Assembly: GCA_947623455.1 (NCBI GenBank)
Contig: OX392529.1
Location: 61,275,186 to 61,339,185 of the forward strand
From: Mimachlamys varia
Lineage: Eukaryota > Mollusca > Bivalvia > Pectinida > Pectinidae
Length of the DNA stretch: 64,000 nt
Direction of reading: 5' to 3'
The notes under the pieces were generated by a model that saw nothing but the letters and a program-made list of their open reading frames with translations, was not told where the DNA came from and searched no databases. This document shows, piece by piece, positions 1-12,600 of the stretch (the first letter of the stretch is position 1; the number at the start of each line of letters is the position of its first letter). A program made the translations under genes and the position numbers.

Positions 1-538
1 TCGTACAGTCTGGTGGGGGCTGTGTTTATTACTTACGTGGTTGTACTTGACACCATCGTTGATAGGGTTGGGGTCGTACAGTTTGGGGGGGGCTGTGTTT
101 ATTACTTATGTGGTTGTACTTGACACCATCGTTGATAGGGTTTGGGACGTACAGTCGGGGGGGGGGGGGGGGGGGGGGGGGGTACACTGTGTTTATTACT
201 AACATGGTTGTACTTGACACCGTCGTTGATAGGGTTGGGGTTGTACAGTATGGGGGGGGGGGGGGGGGAGGGCTGTGTTTATTACTTGCGTGGTTGTACT
301 TGACACCATCGTTGATAGGGTTGGGGTCGTACAGTCTGGGGGGGGGGGGGGGGGGTACACTGTGTCTATTACTAACATGGTTGTACTTGACACCGTCGTT
401 GATAGGGTTGGGGTTGTACAGTATGGGGGGGGGGGAGGGGCTGTGTTTATTACTTGCGTGGTTGTACTTGACACCATCGTTGATAGGGTTGGGATCGTAC
501 AGTCTCGGAGGTGGGGGGGGGCTGTGTTTATTACTTAC
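1..538 (-). repeat. Tandem array of exon-18 3' end plus splice donor with poly-C tracts
   Basis: About six further copies, roughly 75-90 bp apart, of the segment coding YDPNPINDGVKYNH, its donor region and a C-tract of variable length (a run of about 25 at 158-182). The coding part is nearly unchanged in every copy. The donor varies: GTAAGT, GCAAGT, GTTAGT or ATAAGT. Long ORFs here on both strands are products of the repeat. Confidence 0.9.
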
Positions 539-640
539 GTGGTTGTACTTGACGCCATCGTTGATAGGGTTGGGGTCGTACAGCCTCCAGTACAGGTAGT
601 ACCCCACACCTGGCCCGCCGTGGTCTGTACGATGTAGCTT
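539..640 (-). CDS. Cont: Contactin exon 18 (FNIII-2, middle)
   Basis: Acceptor TGTTACAG, donor AACCAC|GTAAGT, 34 codons, phase 0 at both ends. Encodes DHGGPGVGYYLYWRLYD and then PNPINDGVKYNH, the N-G-P-G-x-x-Y-x-x-Y-W-R motif of contactin FNIII domains. Its 3' 48 bases and donor are repeated as far as the left edge. Later exons lie beyond the window. Confidence 0.82.
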
Positions 641-3600
641 CTGTAACACAAACAGTGAGCAATGTAATGAAATAAAAGTGATAAAAAGATGATCGCTCAG
701 TACTAGTAAGGTTTTATACATTTGATTAACCTTCACAACTATACAGTGTCATCTTAAGTGTGAAATTACAGCTGTCACACATGTGTATGTGCAACCCCCC
801 CCTGACAGCGCGAAAATTACCAAATTGCAAACAGTTTGGAGGCTGACTAAGCCAAATACTCCACGCACGAAAATTTCGACTTTTACAATAACCTTGAGTT
901 CCAGACTCAATGCATGTAGAATACAATTTTTTACTTGCTCTATATAATCTAAAAAAAAAGTTCAAACTTACATCCCATCTCATGGTGAGGTCTCCCACAC
1001 TGCCTCCGCCCCCTCGGATGTTGGACGGGGCGACAGAGGGCGGGGCTGGGTTAGTCTGGTAGATATCTGATGGGATGCTGAACTCTCCGTACCCGAAGAT
1101 GTTCACGGCCTGGACACGGAAGCGATAGCCGTTTCCTGGACGTAAGCCTGTCACAACATAACTGTGCATGTCGTTGGCGTCGGTAGTTGGGACTATGGTG
1201 TCTATATCGGGAATATCTGAAAGTGCAGGCAACAAATCTGTTTACACCGACTTGTTTAGTATGATTGTTAATGTATTGTAAGTATTTATCACATTCTTCA
1301 ATTTTCTCAGCTGTCAGAAGCATACCATACCTGTTACCAAGTAATAGTATCATTTACACACTTTACTTGCACTAGATATTTTTTGCACCTGTTAAACTGG
1401 AAGCCGCATTTACACTTGTATCTGTGCTCTGGACTTCATTGACACCTGATCTCACTTAGGATAATTTCTCACATGATCTCACTCAAGACAATTTCTCACC
1501 TGTTCTTACTCAAGATAACATCTCATCTGTTCTCACTTGGGATAATATCTCACCTTTTCTCACTCGGAATGATTTCTCATCTGGTCTTACTCAAGATAAT
1601 ATCTCATCTGTTTTCACTCAGGATAATATCTCACCTGATCTCGCTCTCAACCTCGTTATCACCTGTACTTACTCTCCACCTCGTTATCACCTGTACTTAC
1701 TCTCAACCTCGTTTCTCCACACTCCTGGGTCGTACTCCATCTCCGACTGTATCAGGTAGTAGATGATTGAACGCCCATTGTCATGGCCTGGGAACCAGTG
1801 TAATCGTATCGAGTATGATGTCACAGTCTTAGAGTCCCCAAACACTCCGGCAGGTTCTCCTGGCGGTCCTTCAAAATTAAACAATTAAAATGATACAGCT
1901 TTCTTCAATAATGTTTTAGAAAAGGTGATTACATAAAACGTTTTCATTTACATTACATAGCACAAAAATTCTTATCAACTTATCAATCAATTAGGCAATA
2001 GGTTTACTAGGCTGATTGTGAAAGTTTGCCTCCACAATGTTGGGGGGGTTAAGGGCGATGAAGCCCTTCCATTTGCACGATTTTGAACTCCAACCACATA
2101 GGAATACTTTCAACCGGATATTACTGATATCTATCTTTTATGAAGAGAAGCTGCTGAAACCAAGAATCAGTTTTTGCATCCCTCCACTCAGCCCTCTGGG
2201 GGGTCAGCCAAACCATGAGTTCAATTTTGAATCCCCACTTCCTAGGGATACTACCAGTGAAATATGGTTATATATGGTATTCATTGCTTGGTTTTGGAGA
2301 AGAATTCGCTTAAACCAATGAAGCTAAATAATCATTTATGGCCCCGCCCCCCTGGGGAGGGGGTCAGTCCTGCCATTTGTACAATTTTGAATCATGAGTA
2401 CCTTGGAATGCTCCCTGTCAATTCAGGTCGATATCCAATCAGTGGTTATGGAGAAGAAATCATTGAAATAACTGTTGAAGGACGAACAGGGAGGGGGAGT
2501 ATAACATAAGCTTACCTTGGTCCTTCAGACATTACTTTTTGAGGTATTACTACAGTGGAAAATTTACTAAAAAGTTTCAACCTGTAATATTTTAAATTTA
2601 GCATTGATTGAACTCTGATATTGAGATGAAAGTCACTGTCACTTTATCAAGGTATACAGCAAACCTTCTCGAGGTATACAGCACACCTTCTCCAGGTATA
2701 CAGCACACCTTCTCCAGGTATACAGCACACCTTCTACAGGTATATAGCACACCTTCTCCAGGTATACAACACACTTTATCAAGGTATACAGCACACCTTC
2801 TCCAGGAATACAGCACACCTTCTCCAGGTATACAGCACACCTTCTCCAGGTATACAGCACACCTTCTACAGGTATACAGCACACCTTCTCCAGGTATACA
2901 ACACACCTGCTCCAGGTATACAGCACACCTTCTCCAGGTATACAGCACACCTTCTACAGGTATACAGCACACCTTCTACAGGTATACACCACACATTCTA
3001 CAGGTATACAGCACACCTTCTCCAGGTATACAGCACACCTTCCCCAGGTATACAGCACACCTTCTCCAGGTATACAGCACACCTTCTACAGGTATATAGC
3101 ACACCTTCTACAGGTATACAGCACACCTTCTCCAGGTATACAGCACACCTTCTACAGGTATATAGCACACCTTCTCCAGGTATACAACACACTTTATCAA
3201 GGTATACAGCACACTTTCTCCAGGTATACAGCACACCTTCTCCAGGTATACAGCACACCTTCTCCGGGTATATAGCACACCCTTCTGTGGGTAATACTGG
3301 TATGATCCAGGTAATAATTGGGTTTCAGCGAGATATTTCGTAACTGTTTAAGTACTGACCGGACAAGATGTCACCAATGATTTTGTACTTTCATAATAAT
3401 ACCCTCGATATCAAATGGAGGCAAAAGAAGTTGTAAGGCAAAATTATTTCTAAGGTGATTTTCAAACATTTGTTACAAATTTGAGTCTATCATCAATATT
3501 TGAACTTTTCATAAGAGTTCTATTTTTTACTTACCAAGAACATCTACCTTGCCAGAGGCAGTGGCTTGATTGAGTGGAGTTTTAGCAACACATTCGTAAG

Positions 3601-6600
3601 TTCCTCGGTGTTTGAAGAGGACATTTTGAATATACAAGCCCTTCAGGTACGACGACACTTCCTGTGAAAAAAAAATGTATTGAAATTAACAAAAGATCAC
3701 AGAGGAATCTTGTCTCAGATGGTATCAAACAGTATCAAATATATAGTATTACAGTAGACTCCGCTTAATATCACTTCTCATTTGTCCGGGGAAAACATGA
3801 TATTAACCGGAACATGATATTAAAAGAAATCGTATTTTCTGACATTTTTCAGCCCTCAAAACCGGAAGTGGACTTGGTTAAATGTCGTAGTGCTGTGACT
3901 CAACAGAGAAGATTGTTGAATAAAGATATTTTATCACTAACAATGTTTTTTTCACTCCAGTGACCGTATAGTCTTTGGTTTTGTTCTGGAATGCACTTAT
4001 TTTCATATATATTGTTCGTACGTAATATTATCAGTAGGCTAGCTTCACACGAAACCAGGGACGAAACGTACTACGATTGTTTACTGCAGTAGGACTACTG
4101 TAATGATGTAACGTTAGGCATACAAGTGGCTGGTATTCTGCATCAAATTCGTGTTTTGAAATCATGACACTCCGTAAATATTTACCGTTATCTTGATATG
4201 TATACTGGTTTTTCGCTTGTGAAATCTGCTGTTTGTTTAATTTCTTTAGATATTCGCTGCAAGTGCGACATCGTGTTCACAGAGTTTGTCGGTTGTATAG
4301 CGCTACCGCGAAATGAACTTTTACCTTTGAAACGTGACGTTTCATTGGATGACCTCTATGCAAATAAAACAACCACGCGATAAGATTTAGTCTCGGCACT
4401 TATATTTATTCACCATGGCCAGCCTGCCTAGAATCACGGCATGTCGGAGTCGTACTTTGGCTATTTAAAAATCATAACAAAGACGATATCTCTGCATTTT
4501 ACGTGAACATTAGCTTAAATTAATTAATTGGACACTTATTGTTTAAAAGACACTTTTTATTTTAATTTCAATCAATATTTCGTCATGTTTACGGAAGACC
4601 ATCCACTTGTAAGCCTTCTTCACGACAACGTGAATTCGATCTAAGACGAGCTGAAATGAAAAATGGAACTCGTGTTAGGAACTCATTAAATCACACATGG
4701 CGTTATATAAGATTACAAAAGTATGGGTTCCCTCACCCAAAGGTGTTATCTTTGCTCCGGTATGCCAAGTCAATCTATTGTTCGACTAGTACGGCAGTGA
4801 TCAGGTAGGTGTGAAAAAGACGCAGCTGACCACGGCGTTGTTTACATAGCGATTTCAGGTGTGAAACTCGAGTCCCCGGGGCATTTATATGAAATTATTT
4901 CTTAACATTTACCTGTAATTTTTGTGTGACAGTGGCCAAAAAAAGTGATATTAACCGAAATCCACCTGGAAACAAGTGATATTAAAAGAATGGCATTACA
5001 TAGATTATATAGCAGGAAAAACGGTGCATGAAGAAAACGTGATAATAACCGAAAAGTGATATTAACCGACGTGACATTAAGTGGAGTTTACTGTATTATC
5101 TAATTGACCCAATTTTTATGCAAATTTATTCGAAATCTTAAACATCTTTTTTACCATAAATTTTGATATTGACATCCTAAACATTCAGATTTTCTGGTAT
5201 TTTGTTGTCATGCCACAGAATCTGTGAAGAAGTAACAGAAGTCACTTACGATTTTGTAATGTACATCCACAGCAGGGTCAATCGTATGGCCGTTGAACCT
5301 CCACACATACACAAGGTCAAGGTTGACGTCATAGCTCGCCTCGCACGGCAGAAAGGCGGTCTCATTCATCACGACTTGGGTTATCGGTGGTGGGCTGCGG
5401 GTGACGATGGTGCCCTCTGTCAGACAATAACAGATTCATGATGACGAAAAAGACATGCTGCGAAACTTGTTTCATTCAGTACTATAAACCAGACGGTGGT
5501 GAGTAAGACCAATACAGGGTATTTTTAAAGTTTTATCATCCTACATCCTGGTCCTGACTGGAGAACCTTTACCATATTCGACATAATTAGCGTCCAGGGC
5601 GCCTAAAAAATTGGTTCCAAAGGGGGCGCTTAATAGCATCTGGACGAAAAATGTCGTTTTATAAAGTAAATAAGTATGATGTATTATGACAAGAGTGAGT
5701 AGTACTCATGATGCGAGACATTATTGTTATAAATTTTGGACAATTTGTACACATGATACCGATATATGTGGGGGTTTTTTCTTGAAAAATGCGCAGTGAG
5801 GTTCTCCGCACCATGTCACAGAAAAATTTAGTTGTGTTACAATTATAGAGGCGCTTATATAATTCTAATACCACCGTAGAAGGGGGGAGGGGCAGTGATA
5901 TGGGGAGGGGTGCTACTTACAGCGAATAAGATAAATATAACAATGCGAATTTTTAGAACTTTTAACTCATAGATCCTGAGAAGATCTTCGTACATGTAAC
6001 ATACAAGTAATCTGGTTGTACGCACGTTTGATCGCAAGTCGGCCAGAACTCGTCGCTTTTCCTAGCGAGTTCTCCGCTACACAGGTATACAGGCCATTAT
6101 CACCGTAGGTCAGTTTAGTCATGTACAGGAAGCCGTTTGGTAGAAGTCGAATACGATCCCCTGTCCCGACAGAGGATACACGCAGGTTCATGTTGGCACC
6201 GTTTTTCAGCCATGTGATATCTGCCTTGGGAGCCGCCTCAGCCTTACATACAATTGTCAGGTTCCCGTTTAGTGCTCCAATGAACTCCTCCACCAGAGGA
6301 TATTTGGCAAAACTCGGCGGGAAAGCTGTAAATGAAGATGAGCTCAGTCAATGTCTGGAATAGGAAATACTTATCAGAGAATATTTTTTGAAAGAAACTT
6401 TTCTACTGCATTTACAAGACTATTGGTAGAATATTTCTAAGTCATCATTCAAAGAATGGAAACTTTTATGAACAGATTCATAAGACTCTGAGCTGGTACC
6501 ATTACTCACATAAGACTCTGAGCTGGTACCATTACTCACCTAAGACTCTAAGCTAGTACCATTACTCACATAAGATTCTGAGCTGAAACCATTACTCACC

Positions 6601-9600
6601 TAAGACTCTGAGCTGGTATCATTACACACCTAAGACTCTGAGCTGGTATCATTTCACACATAAGACTCTGAGCTGGTACCATTACTCACATAAGACTCTT
6701 GAGCTGGTACCATTACTCACATAAGACTCTGAGCTAGTACTATTACTCACCTTAGACTCTGAGCTGGTACCATTACTCACCTAAGATTCTGAGCTGGTAC
6801 CATTACTCACCTAAGACTCTGAGCTGGTACCATTACTCACCTTAGACTCTGAGCAAGAACCATTACTCACATAAGACTCTGAGCTGAGCCGAGCTGAAGC
6901 TGGTGCCATGGACGTTGGTTGCACTGCACTGGTACATTCCATCGTGTAGAGTTTTGTCCAGAGACCGGATGACCAGGTTGTTTCCAGTAATGGTCAGTTG
7001 TCCGTCGTCAGAATTGGTGATCACAACACCGTTCTTATACCACTGGTACACTGGGGAAGGGTAGCCATTGGCCTCGCACCGCCAGGTCAACTGACCCCCC
7101 ACATCTACATGCTGGTTCTGTAGCGGTAGTATGAAGTACGGCTTGGCTACAATGTAATAGACTCACTGTTAAACTGAGGTGTAGATTTAATACACTATCA
7201 AATTTGGATCTTTGCAGGTGGTTATATTTGGTTTTGCTGAAAAGTTTAAGTGCCAGTCTTTAAAAAGATTCATTACCACATTCAGAATTAAAAAGTCCTG
7301 ACTCAAGATGTGCCTTTTTCCTCAACTTCCTGAACAGGAATATTAATGACTCGTTTTGGAGTGTAATATTCCTTTATTCTCTACTTATTTTAACTCCTGT
7401 TGTATATGGCCTACAGAATATATCTGGAGGATCAACATACTTTATTTGATATAAAAGCATTTTTTAGCCTGTATAGGTATCTATCACCAAATGTCCTGTA
7501 TGTTTTAATAAGTTACTGAAGGCATCATTTCCAACACAGCAAAACGAGATGGTAAGCATTCTCCATACTACCGGGGTTACTAGCACTTTCCATCCCTGTA
7601 CCCATGGTAATATCTTCGATATCCAGGGGTTACACTCCCTGTACCCCTGGTAATATCCTAAATATCCAGGGGTTACACTCCCTGTACTCCTGGTAATATC
7701 CTAAATATCCAGGGGTTACACTCACTTACACCCCTGGTAATATCCTCAATATCCAGGGGTTACACTCACTTACACCCCTGGTAATATCCTCAATATCTAG
7801 GGATTACACTCCCTGTTTCAATGGTTATATCCTCAATATCCAGGGGTTACACTCAATTGCACTATCTGTACCCCTGGAATATAGGAAAACTGAAAGCATA
7901 CAGCTAGCAATTTGATTGGTGTCATGTAAAAAGATCTTGACCAATCATTATGCTGATTCTTGTCCTTTGAAGTTTAAAAGAAAAGTGACGATCGAATTAA
8001 AATCTAGTCAATTAACCATTACACAACCAACAGTATCAAGATAGTATCTGGTATTGCTGACCTGTTCCAGAGGTGCAGTGAGAGTAAGTAACCTCTAGGA
8101 TATAACGCCTGAATAAACAGGATTCATAGCCATGATCCTTACCTTCTAGTCGGAGGTACAATGTCTTACTGTCGGCGGCTTTGTTGCCACGGCGAACTAA
8201 ACAAGTATAGTTGCCTTGATCTTCTAACCTTGCGTTATTGATCACCAATATACGGTGAAAGTTCTCAAACCGTGCGGTCTCGGGCATCGGCTGTCCCTCG
8301 CGGCTCCAACTATAGTACCACATGTCAATGTAGTTCTGGGCCCTGGGAAAAATATCCAATCACAGCATATTAAAATTGTGCAATGTTTATTGCTGCTATT
8401 GTCTTTCTGCACTTTCAAAATTGTTTAACCTAGTTAACAGAACTGTGACCTTTGACCTATATAGCTAGTGCTCCCTAAAATGTAAACCTCTACAAGGTAA
8501 TCTGATGTGACCTTTGACCCTTTATAACTTAGTCAACAGACAACTGTGACCTTTGACCTATATAACCTACTCTTTACCCCACAAGGTAATCAAATATGAC
8601 GTTTGACCAAATATAAAATAATAAAGAGGAGCTGACCTAGTTATATTTGCTACCCCCACAAGGTAGTCAACTTTTGAAATGAAATTCCATTACACTTTTG
8701 ATGAAGTTGTCAACCAATGTGTTGAAAGCTTTAACATTATAGCCACAGACTTAACCAGGTAACTTACGATCCGTAGGCGAAGCATTCCAGTCGGACGTCC
8801 TGACCCTTGAGAGGGGGCTGCGGGAACACAGCAATAAAGTCGTCCTGGATGACTGGTCCCCAGTCAGTTTTGGCCGCTGTTGAAAATACAGAAAATTAAC
8901 GTGCAGGTCATGTCCTATGTACCAGGTCTCGAGTGTGTAAGTGCATGATTACAGATCTAAGACATTGAGAGTGACTCAGCTTATCTATGAAGATGAAGGC
9001 TGACTTACCCAAGATATTGAAGGGGACTCAACTTGATCTTAGATATTGAGGGTGACTAGACTTTATCCACGAAATTGAGGGTGACTTGATTTGATCTATT
9101 CTACTTGTATTAAATTGCTATAATTATGTGATATGTGACTGACCTTGATCTATGATACTAAGGGTGACTGACCTTGATCTATAATACTAAGGGTGACTTT
9201 TGACCTTGATCTATAATACTGAGGGTGATGACCTTGATCTATGATACTAAGGGTGACTGACCTTGATCTATGATACTAAGGGTGACTGACCTTGATCTAT
9301 GATACTGAGGGTGATGACCTTGATCTATAATACTAAGGATGACTGACCTTGATCTATGATACTAAGGGTGACTGACCTTGATCTATGATACCAAGGGTGA
9401 CTGACCTTGATCTATGATACTGAGGGTGACTGACCTTGATCGATGATACTAAGTGTGACTGACCTTGATCTATAATACTGAGGGTGACTTGATTTGATCT
9501 ATTCTACTTATATTAACTTGCTATAATTATGATAATATGTGACTGACCTTGATTTATGATACTAAGGGTGACTGACCTTGATCTATAATACTGAGGGTGA

Positions 9601-12600
9601 CTGACCTTGATCTATAATACTGAGGGTGATGACCTTGATCTATGAAATCAAGGGTGACTGACCTTGATTAATAATCTAAGGTTGACTGACCTTGATCTAT
9701 GATACTAAGGGTGACTGACCTTGATCTATGATACTAAGGATGACTGATCTTGATATATGATACTAAGGATGACTGACCTTGATCTATGATACAAAGGGTG
9801 ACTGACCTTGATCTATGATACTAAGGGTGACTGACCTTGATCTATGATACTAAGGGTGACTGACCTTGATCTGTAATACTAAGGGTGACTGACCTTGATC
9901 TATGATACTAAGGGTGACTTTTGACCTTGATCGATAATACTGAGGGTGATGACCTTGATCTATGATACTAAGGGTGACTTTTGACCTTGATCGATAATAC
10001 TGAGGGTGATGACCTTGATCTATGATACTAAGGTTGACTGACCTTGATCGATGATACTAAGGATGACTGACCTTGATCTATGATACTGAGGGTGACTGAC
10101 CTTGATCTATGATACTGAGGGTGACTGACCTTGATCTATGATACTGAGGGTGACTGACCTTGATCGATGATACTAAGGTTGACTGACCTTGATCGATGAT
10201 ACTAAGGATGACTGACCTTGATCTATGATACTGAGGGTGACTGACCTTGATCTATAATACTAAGGATGACTGACCTTGATCTATGATACTAAGGGTGACT
10301 GACCTTGATCTATAATACTAAGGGTGACTTTTCACCTTGATCTATGATACTAAGGGTGACTTTTCACCTTGATCTATGATACTAAGGGTGACTGACCTTG
10401 ATCTATGATACTGAGGGGGACTGACCTTGATCTATGATATTAAGGGTGACTGACCTTGATCTATGATACTGAGGGTGACTGACCTTGATCTATAATACTA
10501 AGGATGACTGACCTTGATCTATGATACTAAGGGTGACTGACCTTGATCTATGATACTAAGGGTGACTTTTCACCTTGATCTATGATACTAAGGGTGACTT
10601 TTCACTTTGATCTATGATACTAAGTGTGACTGACCTTGATCTATGATACTGAGAGGGACTGACCTTGATCTATGATACTGAGGGGGACTGACCTTGATCT
10701 ATGATACTAAGGGTGACTGACCTTGATCTATGATACTGAGGGTGATGACGAGGCTAGTTTTACTGGGGGCCTGTGATGTTCCCAGTGCGGTACCAGACAG
10801 AGCGGTCAGTGTGATTTGGCAGTAGTAGTCTCCCTCGTCCACTCTGGTCACCTCGGAGAAGTACAGCTGACCGTTACTGGAGATGAAGGTATAAGGTGTG
10901 GTGGAGGCGAAGATGTACTCCCGCTTCTCTCCTCTCTGCCAGTTAAATACTGCCGCTGTAACATCGTACAAGCTCGTTACCCCCTCACATAGTCAACTTT
11001 TACAAAATTCAGGTACATCTTCTATTTCACAGGTTTTTGACACCTTCACACTTTAAAAACTGAGATTTTCTATTTCAACAACACAGATGTACAAATCTAT
11101 TTCATATCAGGAATTGTTTTTACTGCATTCTTTTGCAATTTCCTTGAAATTTGGAACATCCAAGTTTTTTTCTCGAATTTTATGATAATTCAACTTTGTA
11201 CCTTGATTTTTCAGCAACCTTACGATAATATCAAATATGGCAAAATGAATCTACTTTACATCAACATTGGATATTTGATCCGTGTTACCTGGTTTGTATT
11301 GGATGTTACTACACTTGATCACAGCTCCATCATAAGCGAAGGCATACACGGGCGCGTCCTGGACGTTAGAGAAATCTCCCAAGACTGAAATCACAATCAA
11401 TTTTGTATTATAAATATAACTAATAATAAATCAAGTTCATAATCACCAGTTAATTATTTCAGACAGAGACTAATGAATCATGTTCAATCCAACATTAGTT
11501 AAGAGAAACACTGACCTGAATGTCTTAGACACTGACATTTACAAATTCACCTTAAAACTGTACAATCTAGGACGAACACACATTCTGGTGATTGAGAGAT
11601 GTACCGCCCTAGTTTTACTTATTCTTACCTAATTATATTTACATTAGCTCTACATCCTTCACTTGTAATGTATTGTGAAGGCAAATGTTGTTATACAGTG
11701 GACTCCACTTAATATCACAACTGTTAAAATCACATTCCTCTTTATATCATGTTTTTCCCAAGTACCATTTTTCTCTCTATATTATCAATGTAATTTTCTT
11801 TGGTTAATATCATGTATTTTGAGGTGAATTCCTCTTAATATCATGTTTTTTTTAAAAACCAATTACATAAAATACCCAGAAAATGATGTCATTTCCAGTG
11901 ATTTTAGATACAACTTGTACAAAATGTTGCACAGAAAATAACCCCAAAAATGATTTTTAATTGAAATAATGTTATCTATATATTCAAACATCTTCTTATG
12001 TACATTGAATATCTTACTTTCAGTTATGGAGATTGGAAATGCACTAGATTTAGTGGAAAAAACAAGTTTCTCTTAATGTCACATTCCTGTTAATATCATG
12101 TTTTTGTCTGACAAATACAACATGATATAAAGAGGAGTGCACTGTATAACTGTTTGAAAAAAAAACTAAATAAAGCAAAATAAATCTATCAAAAGGTAAA
12201 TATAAGTAATGAATGTTTCAGCACTTGTTGTTACAGTCCTATAACACACATTGTTATTGCTAACAAACTTACATGAAGCCATGCCAGGCTGTAAGTTTGT
12301 CATCAATAGCAATGTGTGTTATAGAGTTGCAACAACATTTGTCAAAACATTAATTTCTAATCCCCTCTTGTAATGATTTTTTTCTATTTTCTAACATCTC
12401 CCATCCATTACATAAGAAAGACACTTACTAATCCAACATAAAATTTCCTATATAAGTTTGCATAATTATGTTGGGGTCGAGATGGCAGGAAAGCTTAACT
12501 TCTAAGAGCTGGGTACCACCAAATCAAAAGTACCACAGTATACCTCGGTATTTTGGCAAATACTGTGGTACATACCACAGTATACCACCTTGATTGAATG

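Noticed and set aside
29..736. 235-codon minus ORF spanning the first array and exon 18
   Set aside because: Only 539-640 is exon; the rest is a repeated copy of the exon end, donor and C-tracts read through.
9068..10721. CRISPR-like regular repeats
   Set aside because: Repeats are contiguous with no unique spacers, and the organism is an animal.
10956..10985. Alternative acceptor GTGAG|GGGG for contactin exon 9
   Set aside because: It breaks the reading phase and would give an abnormal Cys-Trp spacing in Ig2; TTACAG|CGG fits both.
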